From: an uncultured Prevotellaceae bacterium
GTDB taxonomy: Bacteria; Bacteroidota; Bacteroidia; Bacteroidales; Bacteroidaceae
DNA length: 17,484 nt
NCBI GenBank assembly: GCA_937891085.1
Contig: CALAEY010000070.1
Span: forward strand, 1 to 17,484
Direction of reading: 5' to 3'
The notes below the pieces were generated by a model. That model did no database searches, was not told where the DNA came from, and saw only the letters and a list, made by a program, of their open reading frames with translations. A program made the translations under genes and the position numbers. This document shows, piece by piece, positions 1 through 6,185 of this stretch. Within the stretch, counting starts at the first letter, position 1. Every line of letters begins with the position of its first letter.

Positions 1-69
1 CATTTCATAGGATTCAGCCCAATTTTTGGTCGGCTAATTGCGGATAATCATTTAAATTATTATCGTGAT

Positions 70-570
70 ATGGAACGATTCAGGGAAATGAGGCGCAAGC
101 GCCAGCAACTCTCACAGGAGGAGAGCATCGATATATTGAAGCATGCTACTGCTGGGACATTGGCTTTACTGGGTGACAATGACTATCCTTACGCAGTGCC
201 TATCAGCTATGTCTTCCACGAGGGGAAGCTGTATTTCCACAGTGCTCTGGCTGGCCATAAGGTGGATGCCATCAGGAAGTGTGACAAGGCTTCGTTCTCG
301 GTTATAGAGCGGGATGATGTGCAGCCAGAGAAATACACCACCTTCTATCGGAGTGTGATAGCCTTCGGGAGAATCCATATCATTGAGGATGAGGAGGAAA
401 GACTGGCCGCTGCCAGAAGGCTGGGGAATAGATACAACCCCAATCATGACGAGGCTCTACAGAAGGAGCTGGAGAATGGATTGTCCAGGATGCTGGTGAT
501 TCGCTTTGACATAGAGCATCTGACGGGCAAGGAGGCCAGGGAGCTGATGAGTCAGCGAGGGAAGGGCTAA
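70..570 (+). CDS. Nim-like pyridoxamine 5'-phosphate oxidase family protein
   Basis: A 166-residue cytoplasmic protein with the FMN-binding split-barrel fold. The opening FREMRRKRQQL, the strand YPYAVPISYV (residues 39-48) and the FHSALAGHK segment (56-64, His57 and His63) match the NimA-type branch of the PNPOx superfamily, whose usual length is about 160-170 residues. Such proteins bind flavin or heme and reduce small molecules; some homologues confer 5-nitroimidazole resistance, but the substrate here cannot be told from sequence. The ATG at 70 places the family's FREMRRK start at residue 4; ATG 88 is an alternative that would cut into it. The reading frame stays open upstream to base 1, but the upstream residues do not resemble the family. 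The gene converges on the minus-strand TerB-like gene across a shared terminator. Confidence 0.85.
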   Translation: MERFREMRRKRQQLSQEESIDILKHATAGTLALLGDNDYPYAVPISYVFHEGKLYFHSALAGHKVDAIRKCDKASFSVIERDDVQPEKYTTFYRSVIAFGRIHIIEDEEERLAAARRLGNRYNPNHDEALQKELENGLSRMLVIRFDIEHLTGKEARELMSQRGKG

Positions 571-589
571 GTGTGGTATGTAGGTAAAG

Positions 590-623
590 AAAAGGCGGAT
601 AAGTCTATGCTTATCCGCCTTTT
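590..623. terminator. Bidirectional intrinsic terminator
   Basis: A perfect 14-bp inverted repeat (AAAAGGCGGATAAG at 590-603 and its complement at 610-623) with a 6-nt loop. The T-run on the right and the A-run on the left give U tracts in both directions. It lies between the convergent genes ending at 570 (+) and 644 (-), so it probably stops transcription of both. Confidence 0.85.
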
Positions 624-643
624 GTCTTATCGAGGAGTGTGAG

Positions 644-1009
644 TTAGATCAGCTTGCTCCACCAAGCATCGAGGTTGGCAAGTTCTGCCTTGCACTCGTT
701 GTTGTCTGAATTGATGACTTGCTGAGCAAAGCCCAGAAGGGTAGCCTTGATGGCTGCACGGTCATTGCCCTGGAAATCATCGAGCAGATCGTTGGTGTCA
801 GCCACTACTTCATCCAGGGAGTAAACCTTGGTGATGCTGTCGCCCAGTACGCCCTTGATATCGTCGATATTGCCCATGTCTGCCAACTTCTCGATGAAGT
901 GGGAGATGAAGCTACGCTCCTTGGCACTATAGGTTCCATCGCAGTGTGCGAAGAACAGACCCAGCTTAACAATCAGCCTGATGATTTTCTCTATAGATTT
1001 GGTATTCAT
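644..1009 (-). CDS. TerB-like (tellurite-resistance B fold) small protein
   Basis: A 121-residue protein with no signal peptide, probably cytoplasmic and all-helical. Residues 16-40, LGLFFAHCDGTYSAKERSFI onward, resemble the helix-loop-helix of the TerB/DjlA N-terminal family, in which an acidic D-G...E-R motif can bind metal. The rest is acidic, with many Asp, Glu and Asn. TerB-like proteins are generally linked to stress responses or membrane-associated sensing; no specific role can be given here. It lies 20 bp downstream of the glycine-rich repeat gene on the same strand, so the two are probably co-transcribed. Its ATG has an unusually good GGAGG ribosome binding site at 1017-1021. The family call is from motif resemblance. 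Confidence 0.6.
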   Translation of the reverse strand: MNTKSIEKIIRLIVKLGLFFAHCDGTYSAKERSFISHFIEKLADMGNIDDIKGVLGDSITKVYSLDEVVADTNDLLDDFQGNDRAAIKATLLGFAQQVINSDNNECKAELANLDAWWSKLI

Positions 1010-1016
1010 ACTTTTT

Positions 1017-1021
1017 CCTCC
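1017..1021 (-). promoter_or_regulatory. Strong Shine-Dalgarno site of the TerB-like gene
   Basis: On the minus strand GGAGG lies 7 nt upstream of the ATG at 1009. It stands out because most other genes in this window have only A-rich leaders, as is typical of Bacteroidota. It fixes the start codon and suggests independent, efficient initiation within the two-gene operon. Confidence 0.6.
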
Positions 1022-1029
1022 ATGTTTAG

Positions 1030-1560
1030 TTATTTACCTGCATAAGAATTACCTGCCATGCCGATAACGCTGATTACGCTCTTGGCAATGTCACCTAAGT
1101 CGAGACCGTTGCCGCCTCCGGCAATAGCACCCAGCACGCTGCCCAGGTCGATACCGCCTGCCTGTGCGCCAGTAGAAGCAGAGGCACCGCCCTTGGTGAG
1201 CTGTCCGAGGATAGCCCCTAAGTCGATACCGCCAGCTGCGGCACCAGTTGATGCAGAAGCACCACCGCCACCAAGCACTGAACCAAGTACAGAGCCGAGT
1301 ACGCTGCCGCCACCGCTCTTGGAGCTGCCACCGAGTACTGAGCCCAGCACGCTGCCCAGATCTATACCACCTTTAGAGGTCTGTTGCTGTTTCTTTGAGG
1401 CACCGCCAACGATGTCACCTACAATGCCACCGAGGTCGATACCACCTGTTTTAGCACCTCCACCTGTTGCTCCTGAGACTGCACCGCCCAGGATACTGCC
1501 TAAATCAATGTCACCGCTCTGTGTGGCTGATTTTAAGATGTTTTCTAATAAACTTCCCAT
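1030..1560 (-). CDS. Glycine-rich IDLG-repeat protein, function unknown
   Basis: A 176-residue low-complexity protein that I do not recognise by function. A short amphipathic N-terminus (MGSLLENILKSA) is followed by repeated units of the form GGIDLG(S/A/G)(V/I)LG. DLG motifs fall at residues 19-21, 42-44, 67-69, 113-115, 138-140 and 154-156, a spacing of mostly 23-25 residues. A central stretch (83-100) repeats GSVLG three times without the DLG. There are no cysteines, charged residues are few, and there is no convincing signal peptide. The pattern recalls DUF937/YidB-like and glycine-zipper proteins, which may associate with membranes or assemble, but this is only resemblance. It is the first gene of a two-gene minus-strand operon with the TerB-like protein and has its own promoter at 1606-1635. 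Confidence 0.65.
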   Translation of the reverse strand: MGSLLENILKSATQSGDIDLGSILGGAVSGATGGGAKTGGIDLGGIVGDIVGGASKKQQQTSKGGIDLGSVLGSVLGGSSKSGGGSVLGSVLGSVLGGGGASASTGAAAGGIDLGAILGQLTKGGASASTGAQAGGIDLGSVLGAIAGGGNGLDLGDIAKSVISVIGMAGNSYAGK

Positions 1561-1605
1561 GATATTAAAAATAAATGTTTAGTTATAGTTTCTCTGTTTG
1601 GGGTG

Positions 1606-1635
1606 CAAATTACTGAGATTTTATGAAATGACAAA
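1606..1635 (-). promoter_or_regulatory. Bacteroidota-type promoter of the IDLG-repeat operon
   Basis: Read on the minus strand, TTTG (1635-1632) is followed after 19 bp by TAATTTG (1612-1606). This resembles the Bacteroides TTTG / TAnnTTTG consensus with one base missing in the -7 box. It would start transcription about 40 nt upstream of the ATG at 1560. Confidence 0.5.
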
Positions 1636-1643
1636 ATTTTCCC

Positions 1644-1677
1644 TTCATTTCTTTCGTTTCGGGACGAAAGAAATGAA
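1644..1677 (-). terminator. Inverted repeat, probable terminator of ygiQ
   Basis: A perfect 14-bp inverted repeat (1644-1657 with 1664-1677) with a 6-nt loop, 10 bp past the ygiQ stop codon. On the minus strand it is followed by GGGAAAATTTTG, not a clean U tract, so Rho-independent termination is plausible but not textbook. It sits immediately upstream of the -33 box of the next gene. Confidence 0.55.
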
Positions 1678-1681
1678 TAGA

Positions 1682-1717
1682 AGATATTATTTCGAATAAA
1701 GCTTAGAAATAATATCT
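1682..1717. repeat. 12-bp inverted repeat overlapping the ygiQ stop codon
   Basis: AGATATTATTTC at 1682-1693 is perfectly complementary to 1706-1717, with a 12-nt spacer. The repeat covers the last codons and stop of ygiQ, and a second perfect hairpin lies 4 bp away at 1644-1677. It is AT-rich and lacks a U tract, so an mRNA 3'-end stabiliser is more likely than a terminator. Confidence 0.55.
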
Positions 1718-3531
1718 GAACGTCCGATGCGACGTAATTCATTAATGATATTACGTCGCTCCTCCGCCTTGTACCAAAAGAAGAACATGCGCTGGGCCAA
1801 CTTCTCTCGCTGGGTACGTGCGCTGAAAACTTTCTCAAGGGTGTAGGGGTGGTAGCCAGTGTACCAGGTTTCTGTGGCTACTGTCATAGGGGTGGGGGTG
1901 AAGTCTTGCACCTGCTCCAAGTGGAAGTCGAGACGCTTGGTGATGACTGCCAGTTCTGCCATGTCCTCTTCCAGACAGCCAGGATGACTGCTGATGAAGT
2001 AGGGGATGATCTGCTGTCCGAGATGCTCCTCCCGATTCACCCTGTCGAAGATGCGCTTGAACTCCTCAAAGAGCTTGAACGAAGGCTTACGCATGAGCAT
2101 CAGCACTCGGTCACTGGTGTGCTCTGGAGCCACCTTTAGTCGCCCGCTCACGTGGTGGGCTATCAGCTCATGGATGTATTCACGATTGGCCCGATTCACC
2201 TCTGGATCCTTATGCTCATGCAGCATGAGGTCGTAGCGTACGCCACTGCCAATGAAGCTCTTCTTCACTTGTGGAAGGGCATCTACAGCCCTGTAGATCT
2301 CCAGCAATGGACGATGGTCGGTATTGAGGTTGGGACATACCTTGGGGTGGGCACAGCTGGGGCGCTTGCATTTCTTGCAAAGCTCTGGGTTCATGCCTTT
2401 CATGCGATACATGTTGGCACTGGGACCGCCCAGGTCGCTGATGTAGCCCTTGAAATCTGGCATCTGCACCACCTTCTTCACCTCACGCATGATGCTCTCC
2501 TTGCTACGACTGACGATGAACTTGCCTTGGTGGGCAGAGATGGTACAGAACGCACAGCCTCCGAAGCAGCCTCGATGCATGTTGATGCTGAACTTGATCA
2601 TGTCGAAAGCTGGGATGCGCTTGTCCTTATACTTAGGATGGGGCAGACGTGTGTATGGCAGGTCGAAGCTATGATCCAGCTCTGCCTCCGTGAGAGGAGG
2701 ATAGGGTGGATTCACCACCACCGTACGCTTGCCCACCTGCTGAAGCAGTCGCTGTGCCTGCTGCTTGTTGCTCTCCTCCTCGATGTGACGGAAGTTGGCC
2801 GCTTCCTTCTTCTTGTCCTTCAGGCATTCCTCGTGGCTATAGAGCACGATGTCATCAGGTTTAGGCTCCACCTCACGAGTCAGATAGGCTATCTGTGGGG
2901 TGTCTTCCAAGGGGAGCCCTTGCTCCATGCGACGCACCAGCTCCACCACCACCTTCTCGCCCATGCCATACATCAGCAGGTCTGCACCGCTGTCAACCAA
3001 GATGCTTGGACGCAGACGGTCTTCCCAATAGTCATAGTGCGTCAGTCGTCTGAGGCTGGCTTCTATGCCTCCTAAGAACACGGGCACATCTGGCCATAGC
3101 TGCTTCAGAATCTTGGTATAGGTGATGGTGGGATAATCAGGGCGCATGTCCGTACGACCATCAGGCGTATAGGCATCCTCATGACGCAGGCGCTTGTTGG
3201 CCGTATATTTGTTCACCATGCTGTCCATGCACCCAGGGCTGATGCCGAAGAAGAGCCGAGGACGTCCCAGTTTCTTGAAGTCGCGCAGATCATCCCGCCA
3301 GTTGGGTTGTGGCACTATGGCCACCCGAAGCCCCTCTGCCTCCAGGATCCTGCCGATGACCGCTGCACCAAACGATGGATGATCCACATAGGCATCACCG
3401 CTGAACAGGATCACATCCAGCTCAGTCCATCCGCGAAGCTCTACCTCTTTCTTGGTAGTAGGCAGCCAGTCGGTCAGTTGTGGCAGGTTGTTCTTCAATC
3501 TTCTGAAGCTATAGGTTCGCCTGCTTTCCAA
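1687..3531 (-). CDS. ygiQ: YgiQ family radical SAM protein
   Basis: A 614-residue protein whose whole length reads as YgiQ, a conserved radical S-adenosylmethionine protein of unresolved reaction. DWLPTTKKEVELRGW (residues 21-35) and SGDAYVDHPSFG (44-55) give the family N-terminus. The radical SAM cluster loop is C322-x3-C326-x2-C329 in RGCFGGCAFC. A second cysteine group (C385, C388, C393, C399) is also a family feature and may bind another metal centre. The start at 3531 gives a short extra N-terminus (about 20 residues before TDWLPTT) that overlaps the upstream 104-residue gene by 37 bp; no later ATG precedes the conserved domain, so overlap and translational coupling are likely. Location is cytoplasmic. 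Family identity is near certain, substrate unknown. Confidence 0.95.
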   Translation of the reverse strand: MESRRTYSFRRLKNNLPQLTDWLPTTKKEVELRGWTELDVILFSGDAYVDHPSFGAAVIGRILEAEGLRVAIVPQPNWRDDLRDFKKLGRPRLFFGISPGCMDSMVNKYTANKRLRHEDAYTPDGRTDMRPDYPTITYTKILKQLWPDVPVFLGGIEASLRRLTHYDYWEDRLRPSILVDSGADLLMYGMGEKVVVELVRRMEQGLPLEDTPQIAYLTREVEPKPDDIVLYSHEECLKDKKKEAANFRHIEEESNKQQAQRLLQQVGKRTVVVNPPYPPLTEAELDHSFDLPYTRLPHPKYKDKRIPAFDMIKFSINMHRGCFGGCAFCTISAHQGKFIVSRSKESIMREVKKVVQMPDFKGYISDLGGPSANMYRMKGMNPELCKKCKRPSCAHPKVCPNLNTDHRPLLEIYRAVDALPQVKKSFIGSGVRYDLMLHEHKDPEVNRANREYIHELIAHHVSGRLKVAPEHTSDRVLMLMRKPSFKLFEEFKRIFDRVNREEHLGQQIIPYFISSHPGCLEEDMAELAVITKRLDFHLEQVQDFTPTPMTVATETWYTGYHPYTLEKVFSARTQREKLAQRMFFFWYKAEERRNIINELRRIGRSDIISKLYSK

Positions 3532-3809
3532 TCCTCGTAGAGGTGCATCAGGTTCTTCAGCCCCAGTGCCTTCATATCATCGTGCAGAATCACGTTCTTC
3601 TCCAGGCTCAGCAAGGTCTGCATGTCGTTCATCAAGCCCTCCATCAGTGAAGTCATTGTGAAGCGAAGCTTAGAGAGCGTATTCTCATCCACCACGCCGT
3701 TGCTATCAGCCAGATGGTCAAGCAGGTCGTATTTCTCCAATATTCTCAAGTGATCATCGCTTACCTTTATGGTGCGTGAACCTTTCTCGTTGGCATTAAT
3801 TTTATACAT
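3495..3809 (-). CDS. Conserved-looking 104-residue protein upstream of ygiQ, unknown function
   Basis: I do not recognise this protein. The open frame extends to 3881, but the start MYKINANEKGSR at 3809 is preferred: it lies just downstream of a TATCTTTG -7 box at 3829-3836, which would leave the longer version without a transcript. Residues 1-20 are polar; the rest is predicted helical, with hydrophobic heptad-like spacing (RILEKYDLLDHL, KLRFTMTSLMEGLM) and no signal peptide or membrane segment. It ends 37 bp inside the ygiQ gene, so the two are probably translated in a coupled way. A role linked to YgiQ is inference from position only. Confidence 0.6.
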   Translation of the reverse strand: MYKINANEKGSRTIKVSDDHLRILEKYDLLDHLADSNGVVDENTLSKLRFTMTSLMEGLMNDMQTLLSLEKNVILHDDMKALGLKNLMHLYEDWKAGEPIASED

Positions 3810-3828
3810 AGTCGGTATATTTTTGCTA

Positions 3829-3836
3829 CAAAGATA
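3829..3836 (-). promoter_or_regulatory. -7 box of the 104-residue protein / ygiQ operon
   Basis: On the minus strand TATCTTTG matches the Bacteroides -7 consensus TAnnTTTG exactly, 19 nt upstream of the ATG at 3809, implying a very short leader. No clear TTTG -33 element is seen at the expected spacing. Confidence 0.55.
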
Positions 3837-3857
3837 GTGCTTTTCTCTAAAATATGC

Positions 3858-3865
3858 TATTTTTG
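3858..3865 (+). promoter_or_regulatory. -7 box of the ureohydrolase-fold gene
   Basis: TATTTTTG matches TAnnTTTG exactly, 23 nt upstream of the ATG at 3889. It faces away from the minus-strand -7 box at 3829-3836, so the 79-bp intergenic region carries two divergent promoters. No convincing -33 box is visible. Confidence 0.5.
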
Positions 3866-3888
3866 TGCCTTGATAATACAAGACAGCT

Positions 3889-4749
3889 ATGATTGAGGAT
3901 AGACAATTGAAAACGAAAGTGCTGCGACTGATTCATCCGCAGTGGCATGGGGGTATTCTGGAGAATTGGATGCCCAAGGGAATGAAAGGGGGCCTCGAAG
4001 AAGCCTATAAGATAGGTGCTGGAGTGCAGAACATGATGATCCCAGAAGAACAGAAAGGGCAGGAGACGGTGACCATCCCCCTGAGTACGGAAATCATCAG
4101 TGCCAATGGCATGCGAAATGAGTATGACGATATTCTGAAGCAGACCAAGGTGGTGAGTGACATCATCTTGGAGAAGGCTCCAGAGCGCATTGTCACGCTG
4201 GCTGGTGATGCCAGTGCCACCGTGATTCCATTGGGCTATCTGAATGGTTATTACCAGAAAGACACTTCGCTGGTGTGGATAGATGCCAATCCTGATGTGA
4301 GCGTGCCCTACACCATGGCGCTGATGGCGTGGCTGGGTAAGCGCTCTGAGGGCTTCAAGCGTCTGTGGCCAACCATGGTGCCAGCCTCTCGCATCCTCAT
4401 CGTGGGCTATCGTGCGTGGAACCAGAGCTTGAAAGAGTGGCAAGACGATCTGGGCATGAAGGGTATCTCTCCGCTGCAGGTACGTGAAGACAGCGGGTTG
4501 GTGCTCGACTGGCTGAAGGAGAAGGGCAAGAAGAAGGTGTATGTGCATCTGGACCTCAGTGTGCTGGATCCTTCAGAACTTTTCACTTCACACAACCGCA
4601 CTCACAATGGCATCAAAGCCGCAGAGGTAGTACGTGTGGTGAATGACATCGCTGCTGCCTTCGACTTGGTGGGTATGACGGTGGTGGAACCTACGCCAAA
4701 GTTGGTCAACAAGGTGCGTGACACCCTCTCGCAGCTCCCTCTGTTCTGA
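3889..4749 (+). CDS. Arginase/agmatinase-fold protein lacking most metal ligands
   Basis: A 286-residue protein with the ureohydrolase (arginase, agmatinase, formimidoylglutamase) fold: near-normal length and the motif blocks in correct order. The GGDHS block reads AGDAS (residues 105-109), so the metal-A His is Ala108. The DAHxD block reads DANPD (132-136), keeping both Asp but replacing the metal-B His with Asn134. The SxDxDxxDP block reads HLDLSVLDP (220-228), keeping Asp222 but with Ser224 for the second Asp. The catalytic-shuttle His position aligns with Tyr141, while the late Glu (Glu267 in VVEP) is kept. From known arginase chemistry a two-manganese site could not form normally. It is probably a pseudoenzyme or has changed its metal or chemistry. 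No signal peptide, so cytoplasmic. It has its own promoter; no partner gene is evident. Confidence 0.8.
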   Translation: MIEDRQLKTKVLRLIHPQWHGGILENWMPKGMKGGLEEAYKIGAGVQNMMIPEEQKGQETVTIPLSTEIISANGMRNEYDDILKQTKVVSDIILEKAPERIVTLAGDASATVIPLGYLNGYYQKDTSLVWIDANPDVSVPYTMALMAWLGKRSEGFKRLWPTMVPASRILIVGYRAWNQSLKEWQDDLGMKGISPLQVREDSGLVLDWLKEKGKKKVYVHLDLSVLDPSELFTSHNRTHNGIKAAEVVRVVNDIAAAFDLVGMTVVEPTPKLVNKVRDTLSQLPLF

Positions 4750-4827
4750 GCTATTCTTTTTTCGTCTTTAATGATAGTTTGAACGATTTGAGTAGGCTGC
4801 AAGGATAGGATGTGACGTTTTTTTTCT

Positions 4828-4835
4828 TACATTTG
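4828..4835 (+). promoter_or_regulatory. -7 box of the metallophosphoesterase gene
   Basis: TACATTTG is an exact TAnnTTTG match, 21 nt before the ATG at 4857 and preceded by a T-rich tract. No good -33 box at standard spacing. It indicates that this gene is expressed separately from the ureohydrolase-like gene ending at 4749. Confidence 0.5.
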
Positions 4836-4856
4836 TGGCCAAAATCTTAAGAGAGA

Positions 4857-5948
4857 ATGAGAAATTTCGGAATGATCGTGTTCATGTTGTTGCCCCTTCT
4901 GGGCTTCATCTATACTTTCTGGCATGTGTGGCAAATCCTTCCAGTGCCTTGGTGGGTCCGTCTGTTGGTCATCCTGCTCATGCTGGGTGCCTTCGCTACC
5001 ATGTTCATTGGCATGCGCGATAGTGATACTCTTTCGCTGAACGCTCAGTCGTGGCTCTATGAGATAGGCACGTCCTCGCTCATCGTGCTGCTCTATCTGG
5101 TCATGCTGTTCATCGCACTGGATGTGTTGCGCTTGGTGCATCTGCTTCCGGCAGGATTCCTTAAACAGAGCTGGACGGGTACCCTCACCGTGTTGGGCAT
5201 CATGCTCGTAGTCTTCATCTATGGCAATGTGCACTACCATCACAAGGTGCGCCAACCCTTGGAGCTAAAGACAGGAAAGACTCTCGCAAAACCGCTTAAG
5301 ATTCTTATGATGAGTGATTTGCATCTGGGGTATCACAACCGCAGGGCAGATTTCAAGAAGTGGGTGGATATGCTCAATGAAGAGCACGCCGACCTTATCC
5401 TCATTGCTGGTGACATCATAGACTCCAGCACCAAGCCGCTGCTTGAAGAAGCCTCTTACGAGGAGTTCCGCAGGCTCAATGCCCCTGTGGTGGCTTGTCT
5501 TGGAAATCATGAATACTTTGCTGGTGAGCCCGATTCTCAGGAGTTCTACGACAAGGCTGGCATCCGCCTGCTGCGTGATGAAGCGCTGGTGTGGGGAGAC
5601 CTCTGCATCATAGGTCGTGATGATCGCACTAACCCTCGTCGCAAGTCGTTGGCAGAGCTTACGTCTGGCATAGATCGCAGAAAGTACTTCATCGTGCTGG
5701 ATCACCAGCCGTATGACCTCGACCTCACCGAACAGGCCAAGGTGGACTTCCAGCTCAGTGGACATACGCACCACGGACAGGTGTGGCCCATCTCTTGGAT
5801 TACTGAGGCCGTATATGAGTGTGCTTTCGGTCCTTGGCAGAGGGGCGATACGCAGTACTATGTCTCTTCAGGCATAGGCATCTGGGGCGGAAAGTTCCGC
5901 ATTGGCACACGCTCTGAGTATGTGGTGGCTACCTTGCTCTCCGAGTGA
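4857..5948 (+). CDS. Membrane-anchored calcineurin-like metallophosphoesterase (YkuE/YaeI-like)
   Basis: A 363-residue protein. The N-terminal third carries about four membrane helices (roughly residues 4-22, 33-53, 72-95 and 107-124). A metallophosphoesterase domain follows from about 145 with all family motifs in order: SDLHLG (Asp154, His156), GDIID (Asp186), GNHEY (Asn217, His218), LDHQP (His283) and GHTHHGQ (His303, His305). These residues bind two metals and hydrolyse phosphoesters. The layout matches YkuE/YaeI-like proteins; some relatives act on membrane lipids such as UDP-diacylglucosamine, but the substrate cannot be assigned from sequence. The start is at the first Met, 21 nt past a -7 box, and the first helix begins at once. 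The nearest downstream gene is beyond a 237-bp regulatory gap. Confidence 0.88.
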   Translation: MRNFGMIVFMLLPLLGFIYTFWHVWQILPVPWWVRLLVILLMLGAFATMFIGMRDSDTLSLNAQSWLYEIGTSSLIVLLYLVMLFIALDVLRLVHLLPAGFLKQSWTGTLTVLGIMLVVFIYGNVHYHHKVRQPLELKTGKTLAKPLKILMMSDLHLGYHNRRADFKKWVDMLNEEHADLILIAGDIIDSSTKPLLEEASYEEFRRLNAPVVACLGNHEYFAGEPDSQEFYDKAGIRLLRDEALVWGDLCIIGRDDRTNPRRKSLAELTSGIDRRKYFIVLDHQPYDLDLTEQAKVDFQLSGHTHHGQVWPISWITEAVYECAFGPWQRGDTQYYVSSGIGIWGGKFRIGTRSEYVVATLLSE

Positions 5949-5956
5949 TGTGAATA

Positions 5957-5976
5957 TTAACGTAAAGTTAACGTAA
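5957..5976 (+). repeat. Tandem 9-bp direct repeat upstream of a promoter
   Basis: TTAACGTAA occurs at 5957-5965 and again at 5968-5976, an 11-bp offset close to one helical turn. The second copy ends 4 bp before the -33 box at 5981. The arrangement is what a dimeric activator or repressor site looks like. The second copy also lies in a weak AT-rich hairpin (5964-5980) followed by Ts, which could instead terminate the metallophosphoesterase transcript. Confidence 0.5.
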
Positions 5977-5980
5977 CTTT

Positions 5981-6012
5981 TTTGGTCAGCCTCTGAAGTT
6001 GGTGTACTTTTG
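5981..6012 (+). promoter_or_regulatory. Well-formed Bacteroidota promoter (-33 and -7)
   Basis: TTTG at 5981-5984, exactly 20 bp of spacer, then TACTTTTG at 6005-6012. Both boxes match the Bacteroides sigma-ABfr consensus, making this the best promoter in the window. The expected start is near 6018-6020, about 167 nt before the next annotated ORF. Confidence 0.7.
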
Positions 6013-6018
6013 CATCAG

Positions 6019-6116
6019 CAACAAGAAGCAAATGACTTTTTCAATTTGGTGTGAACCTAAAAATTTGGAAGAAATAAGGGAAATGGCTCAAAGCAGAGGG
6101 CTGTTTCCCTTTTTTA
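6019..6116 (+). ncRNA. Candidate small RNA or attenuated leader
   Basis: This is the segment between the strong promoter at 5981-6012 and the hairpin plus U tract ending at 6116, about 100 nt. It may be a free small RNA or the leader of the VOC-fucosidase operon, with the hairpin acting as an attenuator. A 44-codon ORF starts with ATG at 6032 and runs to 6166, but it passes through the terminator and its second half is low-complexity Phe/Ser, so I do not count it as a gene. No known riboswitch or RNA family was recognised. The boundaries are inferred from the promoter and terminator only. Confidence 0.4.
6076..6116 (+). terminator. Hairpin with U tract downstream of the candidate small RNA
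   Basis: AAGGGAAA (6076-6083) pairs with TTTCCCTT (6104-6111); the right arm runs into a T-rich tail to 6118. The 20-nt loop is long but may fold further. Position, 60-100 nt after a strong promoter and 70 nt before the next gene, fits either a small-RNA terminator or a leader attenuator. Confidence 0.55.
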
Positions 6117-6185
6117 TTGGCTTTTTCTTTTCCGACTCTGTTTCTTTTCTTATCTTCGTGGCATAAATACTAAAATCTTTAGCCT

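Noticed and set aside
1..69. Possible upstream extension of the Nim-like gene
   Set aside because: The frame is open to base 1, but the residues do not match the family, whose usual start coincides with the ATG at 70.
1058..1582. Pro-rich 174-codon frame opposite the glycine-rich gene
   Set aside because: Glycine codons read in reverse give proline; the minus-strand frame has a promoter and an operon partner.
2152..3075. 307-codon open frame on plus opposite ygiQ
   Set aside because: Leu/His-rich reverse reading of ygiQ, no promoter or domain.
6032..6166. 44-codon ORF in the gap before the VOC gene
   Set aside because: Runs through the hairpin and U tract, with a low-complexity Phe/Ser tail and no ribosome binding site; a leader peptide is possible but not supported.
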